Shown piece by piece: positions 5,122 to 8,928 of a stretch of DNA of 8,928 nt. Position numbers and translations under genes: made by a program. Positions within the stretch are counted from its first letter, which is position 1. Each line of letters opens with the position of its first letter. The notes beneath the pieces were generated by a model. That model was not told the DNA's origin. It worked only from the letters and a program-made list of their open reading frames with translations, and did no database searches. Source of the stretch: Bacteroidota bacterium (GTDB taxonomy: Bacteria; Bacteroidota; Bacteroidia; UKL13-3); NCBI GenBank assembly GCA_004293295.1, contig RDYC01000268.1:1-8928 (forward strand). Reading direction: 5' to 3'.

Positions 5122-6087
5122 CTAGGTGAAATAATTAAAATGTTCCTGATACCAATTTAGTGTAATTGCTAAACCTTGCGTCAATGTAATTTCAGGATGG
5201 TAATTTAATAAAGCTTTGGCTTTACTGATATCTGCAAGGCTATGCGGAATATCTCCAACACGTGCTTCCCGATAGATGGGCTGAATACCACTGTTAGAGG
5301 CATTGTTTTTAAGCGAGTTAAAAAGTTGGTTAATGGTATGTTGTTCGCCACAGGCCACGTTATACACTTGGTTCCAGGCAGCCTCATCATTACAAAACAG
5401 GGCTTTTATATTAGCCTGTACTGCATTGGCAACAAACGTAAAATCACGGCTTTGCTCGCCATTTCCATTTATGTAAGGAGGTTGATTGTTTAAAATAGCG
5501 TAAGCAAACAATGGTATAACGGCTGCATAAGCTCCCATTGGATTTTGTTTTGGCCCGAATACATTAAAGTACCTTAATCCGATAAAATTGGTTCCATAAA
5601 GTTGATGAAATACATCGGCATACAACTCATTTACCAACTTCGTAACAGCATAAGGCGAAAGTGGTTTACCAATCACTTGTTCAACTTTGGGTAAACTTTT
5701 ACTATCACCATATGTTGAAGAAGAGGCGGCATAAATAACCCGGTTAATGTTATTTGTTTTCGCTGCAGTAAATATGTTTAACGTACCGGAAATGTTTACC
5801 GCGTTTGTAGTTAATGGGTCGTTTATGGAACGCGGAACAGAGCCAAGGGCAGCCTGGTGCATAATGGCATCAACCCCCTTGCTGGCTGCTACGCAAGCAT
5901 CAAAATCCCTAATGTCTCCTTCAATCCAAATAAATTTCGGGTGGCCAATAAAACTACTGATGTTTTTAAATAAGCCGGTTGATAAGTTGTCAAATACCCT
6001 CACTTCGGTAATACGTGGGTCACTTAATAATGCTTCAGCTAAATTACTTCCAATAAAGCCTGCTCCACCTGTTATCAACACTTTCAT
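5122..6087 (-). CDS. tviC: NAD-dependent UDP-hexosaminuronate 4-epimerase (TviC/WbpP-like SDR)
   Basis: This 321-residue extended short-chain dehydrogenase is predicted to interconvert UDP-GlcNAcA and UDP-GalNAcA (or UDP-GlcNAc and UDP-GalNAc) by transient oxidation at C4. The NAD-binding GGAGFIGS (7-14), HQAALGSVPRS (77-87), the catalytic Ser region ASSSTYGD (121-128), Y146-x3-K150 in SPYAVTK, LRYFNVFGPKQNP (171-183), GAYAAVIP (185-192) and SRDFTFV (213-219) are all present. The combination LGSVPRS with SSSTYGD and PLSPYAVTK closely resembles TviC of the Vi antigen locus, from memory. It is the direct downstream neighbour of a TviB-like dehydrogenase, with a TAATG overlap at 6087, repeating the Vi gene order. 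That makes UDP-GalNAcA the likely joint product. Plain UDP-Glc 4-epimerase (GalE) is less likely. Confidence 0.9.
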   Translation of the reverse strand: MKVLITGGAGFIGSNLAEALLSDPRITEVRVFDNLSTGLFKNISSFIGHPKFIWIEGDIRDFDACVAASKGVDAIMHQAALGSVPRSINDPLTTNAVNISGTLNIFTAAKTNNINRVIYAASSSTYGDSKSLPKVEQVIGKPLSPYAVTKLVNELYADVFHQLYGTNFIGLRYFNVFGPKQNPMGAYAAVIPLFAYAILNNQPPYINGNGEQSRDFTFVANAVQANIKALFCNDEAAWNQVYNVACGEQHTINQLFNSLKNNASNSGIQPIYREARVGDIPHSLADISKAKALLNYHPEITLTQGLAITLNWYQEHFNYFT

Positions 6088-7343
6088 TATAGTCTTCCGT
6101 CAATAATCGTTTTATCTAAAATTGATTTAACATCATAAATCACATGCGTTTCTTTGCATAAATCCTTTAGCGTAAGTTGTTCAAATTGTTTGTGTGCAAC
6201 AGCCATAATTACCGCATCATAATCATTGGCAGGCTTACTCACTAAACTCACTTGGTATTCCTCTTCCACCTCATGGTTATCAGCCATGGGGTCAAAAATA
6301 TCAACTTGAACACCAAAATCTTTCAATTCGGTTATGATATCAATAGCCCTACTGTTTCTAATATCAGGACAGTTTTCCTTAAAGGTAATTCCTAACATTA
6401 AAGCCTTTGCATGGTTTACATTAATCCCTTTTTTGATCATAAGTTTAACCACCTTGTTGGCTACAAAGGCTCCCATGTTATCGTTAATTTTTCGCCCTGA
6501 TAAAATCACCTGGCTGTGGTAACCGATTTCTTCGGCTTTATGGGTAAGGTAATACGGATCTACACCAATACAATGCCCCCCTACAAGCCCGGGTCTAAAA
6601 GGCAAAAAATTCCACTTGGTGCCGGCTGCTTCCAATACATCAAGCGTATCAATATTCATCTTGTCAAATATCAACGCCAACTCATTAACAAACGCTATGT
6701 TAATATCACGCTGGCAGTTTTCAATTACTTTGGCGGCCTCAGCTACTTTTATGCTTGGTGCTTTATAAGTTCCTGCTGTAATGATAGAAGCATAAACATT
6801 GTTAACCGTTTCAGCTATTTCAGGGGTGGAACCAGCTGTGATTTTACGAATTTTGGTAACTGTATGTACTTTATCTCCCGGATTAATACGTTCAGGAGAG
6901 TAACCGCAGAAAAAATCACGGTTAAAAGATAAACCGCTGAATTTTTCTAAAACCGGTACGCAATCATCTTCAGTACAACCCGGATAAACGGTTGACTCAT
7001 AAACGACAATATCTCCCTTTTTTAAAACCTTACCAACTGTTTCACTTGCTTTTATAAGTGGAGTTAAATCGGGTCTGTTGTTTTTATCAATAGGAGTGGG
7101 TACTGTTACAATATAAAAATTAGCCTGTTTTAATACATCAAGGCTGGCAGTGTAGGTTAGGTGTGTGGCTTCAGCCAACTGCTCCGAACTTACCTCTAAT
7201 GTTCTATCATGTTTTTGTTGGAGTTCAGTAATACGCGCCTGATTAATATCAAAGCCAATTGTGGGGTATTTTTTACCAAACTCAACAGCTAAGGGCAAGC
7301 CAACATAACCCAATCCGATTATACCTATATTTTTTTCGCTCAT
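6087..7343 (-). CDS. tviB: UDP-N-acetylglucosamine 6-dehydrogenase (TviB/WbpO-like)
   Basis: This 418-residue cytoplasmic enzyme oxidises C6 of a UDP-HexNAc in two NAD-dependent steps to give the uronic acid. It has the NAD motif GLGYVGLPLAVEFG (10-23), VPTPID (81-86), YESTVYPGCTEDDCVP (115-130), SPERINPGDK (149-158), the central AEAAKVIENCQRDINIAFVNE (around 201-221), the catalytic Cys258 in VGGHCIGVDPYYL (254-266), FKENCPDIRNSR (321-332) and a C-terminal UDP-binding domain ending near 418. Length and motifs match TviB/WbpO rather than UDP-glucose dehydrogenase; UDP-GlcNAc is favoured because a TviC-like epimerase follows. Its ATG overlaps the Wzc-like stop by four bases (ATGA, 7340-7343). 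A UDP-ManNAc dehydrogenase (WecC) is the main alternative but fits the neighbours less well. Confidence 0.92.
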   Translation of the reverse strand: MSEKNIGIIGLGYVGLPLAVEFGKKYPTIGFDINQARITELQQKHDRTLEVSSEQLAEATHLTYTASLDVLKQANFYIVTVPTPIDKNNRPDLTPLIKASETVGKVLKKGDIVVYESTVYPGCTEDDCVPVLEKFSGLSFNRDFFCGYSPERINPGDKVHTVTKIRKITAGSTPEIAETVNNVYASIITAGTYKAPSIKVAEAAKVIENCQRDINIAFVNELALIFDKMNIDTLDVLEAAGTKWNFLPFRPGLVGGHCIGVDPYYLTHKAEEIGYHSQVILSGRKINDNMGAFVANKVVKLMIKKGINVNHAKALMLGITFKENCPDIRNSRAIDIITELKDFGVQVDIFDPMADNHEVEEEYQVSLVSKPANDYDAVIMAVAHKQFEQLTLKDLCKETHVIYDVKSILDKTIIDGRL

Positions 7344-8928
7344 GCCTTTTTCTTCTTTTTAGTTTTTGAAAATAGTTTCTGCCATAAAGTTTTTGGCGTT
7401 GGATCATCAGAATAATAGCCACTATAATACTGCGAGTAGTACTTTTTATTATAGTATCCGTAGCCACGGTTGTAATAGCCGCCATAATAGTAGTAACCAC
7501 CACCTCCATAGTAACCACCGTAAACACTCTTGTAGATTGAACTATATACAGCAGAACTGTTGTCGAATGAGTTTAAAATGGTAAAAATATTAGGAATCAA
7601 GTTGTCCTTTATTAAACGGTCAGGAATTAAGGCAAAATCTCGTTTAGAGTATTGCGCGCGAATGATAAACAAATTGATATCAGCTTGAGACATTAACGCA
7701 AAGGAATCAGAAACCAACCCAACCGGAGCAGTGTCAAAAAACACATAATCATAGGTTTCTTTAAGGGTGGCAATAATTTGGTCCATTTGGGTACTTTGAA
7801 GCAATTCCGATGGGTTAGGAGGGGTTGGTCCGGCAGGAATAATATCTAAGTTCTCAAACTCTGTAGGGAAAATAATTTCATTCAAGGTGTGTTTCCCAAT
7901 TAAACAAGTAGTCAACCCAATATCGTTGCTAAGTTTATTAAAGGTAAGGTGTATTTTGGGCCTGCGTAAATCACACCCAACTATCGCCACTTTATACCCT
8001 AATAACGTTAAGGATGCCGCAAGATTTACTGTACAAAATGTTTTTCCTTCACCACTCACTGATGAGGTAACACAAATAGTTTTATGGGTTTGTCCCTTCA
8101 GCAAAAAGTTGATGTTTGTTCGAATTCCTCTTACCGATTCACTAAAGATGGATTTTGGATTTTTCATTACATACAACTCATAATTATCTTCCATTTCACC
8201 GGTATCCAATCGTTTGATTACCCCAATTACCGGAGTGGTACTTAACGCCTCAATGGTTTCTTTATCAGGAATACGATTATAAATAAAGCGTAGAAGAAAA
8301 ATAAAACCAATACCAAGACCAAGACCTATTGAAAAGGCAAGGGTATATGTTTTGCTGGGTGTTGGGTAAAAGGCGGTTCTCGGTGCTAAAGCTTCATCAA
8401 TGATAGATGCATTTGGAATGATGGATGATTTACTTATTCTGGTTTCCAGTTTTTTCTCCATCAAATAACCGTAAATCTTTTCATTCACCTTAAAGTTTCG
8501 CTCCAAATTAAGTAAGGCTTGTTGTTTTTGGGGAAGGGTCATCAATTTGGCTGATGCCGCCTTGATTTCGAGGTTGACAAAATTGATGCGTTCATCAAGT
8601 TTTGATTGAGCCGATTTAATGGCCCTGATTAAGGCTTGTTTTACCTCAGCAATCTTCTTTTCGTTTTCAATCATTACCGGGCTGGCAGGCAGTGATTTTT
8701 GGCTGAGGGATAACCTTTCAAGAATCAACCCGTTAAATAACTCCAACATATCCGGCAATTCATTGGCATCCTCAGGGTCAAGCAATACCAGTTCTACTGT
8801 TTGGTTTTTTGAATTGGTAATTTGATTGACCAAGTTTTTTGTCATGAGCTTTTTTAACCCAAGCATACTTTTTTGGGTTTCTAAACTGGTCAATTTTTCA
8901 AATTCAGCCCTACCAATGTCATCTAACT
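7340..8928 (-). CDS. wzc: Wzc-type polysaccharide co-polymerase with tyrosine autokinase (partial, N-terminus outside window)
   Basis: This inner-membrane protein controls polymer length and export and phosphorylates its own tyrosine tail. The frame is open through base 8928; the first apparent start (TTG at 8891-8893) is internal, so the Wzz domain and first membrane helix lie outside. Positions below count from that TTG. A GNVR-like segment (about 118-152, LERNFKVNEKIYGYLMEKKLE) ends the periplasmic part, and a Pro-preceded membrane helix spans about 183-204. The BY-kinase domain has Walker A SSVSGEGKT (277-285), Walker A' GCDLRRPK (306-313) and Walker B YVFFDTAP (383-390). The tail (450-494) carries 20 tyrosines among Gly, Asn and Lys and ends in a KKKKKA stretch. 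It is the upstream-most gene seen and is coupled to the dehydrogenase gene. The assignment is firm. Confidence 0.93.
   Translation of the reverse strand, partial: LDDIGRAEFEKLTSLETQKSMLGLKKLMTKNLVNQITNSKNQTVELVLLDPEDANELPDMLELFNGLILERLSLSQKSLPASPVMIENEKKIAEVKQALIRAIKSAQSKLDERINFVNLEIKAASAKLMTLPQKQQALLNLERNFKVNEKIYGYLMEKKLETRISKSSIIPNASIIDEALAPRTAFYPTPSKTYTLAFSIGLGLGIGFIFLLRFIYNRIPDKETIEALSTTPVIGVIKRLDTGEMEDNYELYVMKNPKSIFSESVRGIRTNINFLLKGQTHKTICVTSSVSGEGKTFCTVNLAASLTLLGYKVAIVGCDLRRPKIHLTFNKLSNDIGLTTCLIGKHTLNEIIFPTEFENLDIIPAGPTPPNPSELLQSTQMDQIIATLKETYDYVFFDTAPVGLVSDSFALMSQADINLFIIRAQYSKRDFALIPDRLIKDNLIPNIFTILNSFDNSSAVYSSIYKSVYGGYYGGGGYYYYGGYYNRGYGYYNKKYYSQYYSGYYSDDPTPKTLWQKLFSKTKKKKKA

Noticed and set aside
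5747..6106. 119-codon plus-strand ORF
   Set aside because: It is a shadow of the epimerase gene, whose Rossmann motifs are intact on the minus strand.
6516..6932. 138-codon plus-strand ORF
   Set aside because: It is antisense to the strongly conserved dehydrogenase gene and its translation has no family signature.
7282..7527. 81-codon minus-strand ORF
   Set aside because: It overlaps the Wzc tail and dehydrogenase start in another frame. The low-complexity Thr/Val/Ile content is a frame-shifted reading of Tyr/Gly codons.
7366..7584. Plus-strand ORF rich in His, Ser and Asn
   Set aside because: It is the antisense of the Tyr/Gly-rich tail of the Wzc-like kinase; the odd composition comes from complementing Tyr codons.
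1..8928. CRISPR array, tRNA/rRNA genes, insertion sequence or phage genes
   Set aside because: No regularly spaced repeats, no recognisable structural RNA and no transposase or phage protein were seen; the window is filled by polysaccharide genes.

Overview
The window is part of a surface-polysaccharide (capsule/EPS or O-antigen) gene cluster from a Bacteroidota bacterium. Every supported gene lies on the minus strand, so transcription runs from base 8928 towards base 1. The assignment to Bacteroidota rests on several things: the AT-rich composition, the NusG paralog of the UpxY type in a polysaccharide locus, the FdtA-like cupin / hexapeptide acyltransferase / DegT aminotransferase trio, a winged-helix protein fused to a nucleotidyltransferase-like domain, the lack of strong Shine-Dalgarno sequences, and one near-consensus Bacteroidota promoter (TATATTTG). 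The genus cannot be named from this sequence alone.

Layout in the direction of transcription. (1) 8928-7340: C-terminal part of a Wzc-type chain-length regulator with a fused tyrosine autokinase and a very Tyr/Gly-rich tail; its N-terminus is outside the window. (2) 7343-6087 and 6087-5122: a TviB-type UDP-GlcNAc 6-dehydrogenase and a TviC-type 4-epimerase, predicted to make UDP-GalNAcA. (3) 5119-4709, 4709-4146 and 4099-3002: a dTDP-sugar 3,4-ketoisomerase, an N-acyltransferase and a PLP aminotransferase, predicted to make a dTDP-3-acylamido-3,6-dideoxyhexose (Fuc3NAc or Qui3NAc type). (4) 3002-2076: a membrane-anchored family 2 glycosyltransferase. (5) 2079-1576: a NusG/RfaH/UpxY-like antiterminator. 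(6) 1575-1203: a 373-bp stretch with no intact gene. It holds a perfect 8-bp-stem hairpin, two short palindromes and a possible broken 60-residue reading frame that ends one base before the next gene. (7) 1202-675: a winged-helix/nucleotidyltransferase-like regulator whose catalytic motif looks degraded. (8) 675-1: the N-terminal 225 residues of a NeuB-family nonulosonic acid synthase, running off the left edge.

How the genes work together. The two complete sugar modules and the NeuB-like gene together predict a charged glycan with a hexosaminuronic acid, a 3-acylamino-3,6-dideoxyhexose and a nonulosonic (sialic-like) acid. The glycosyltransferase would add one sugar and Wzc would control polymer length. 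Nearly all junctions are 1-nt (TAATG, TGATG) or 4-nt (ATGA) stop/start overlaps, which indicates one translationally coupled operon. The exceptions are a 2-nt gap, a 46-nt gap that holds a promoter-like element, and the 373-bp gap after the NusG paralog. The most interesting part is that gap: an antiterminator gene, a structured leader-like segment and a DNA-binding regulator lie side by side between two blocks of biosynthetic genes, which suggests a regulatory checkpoint inside the cluster.
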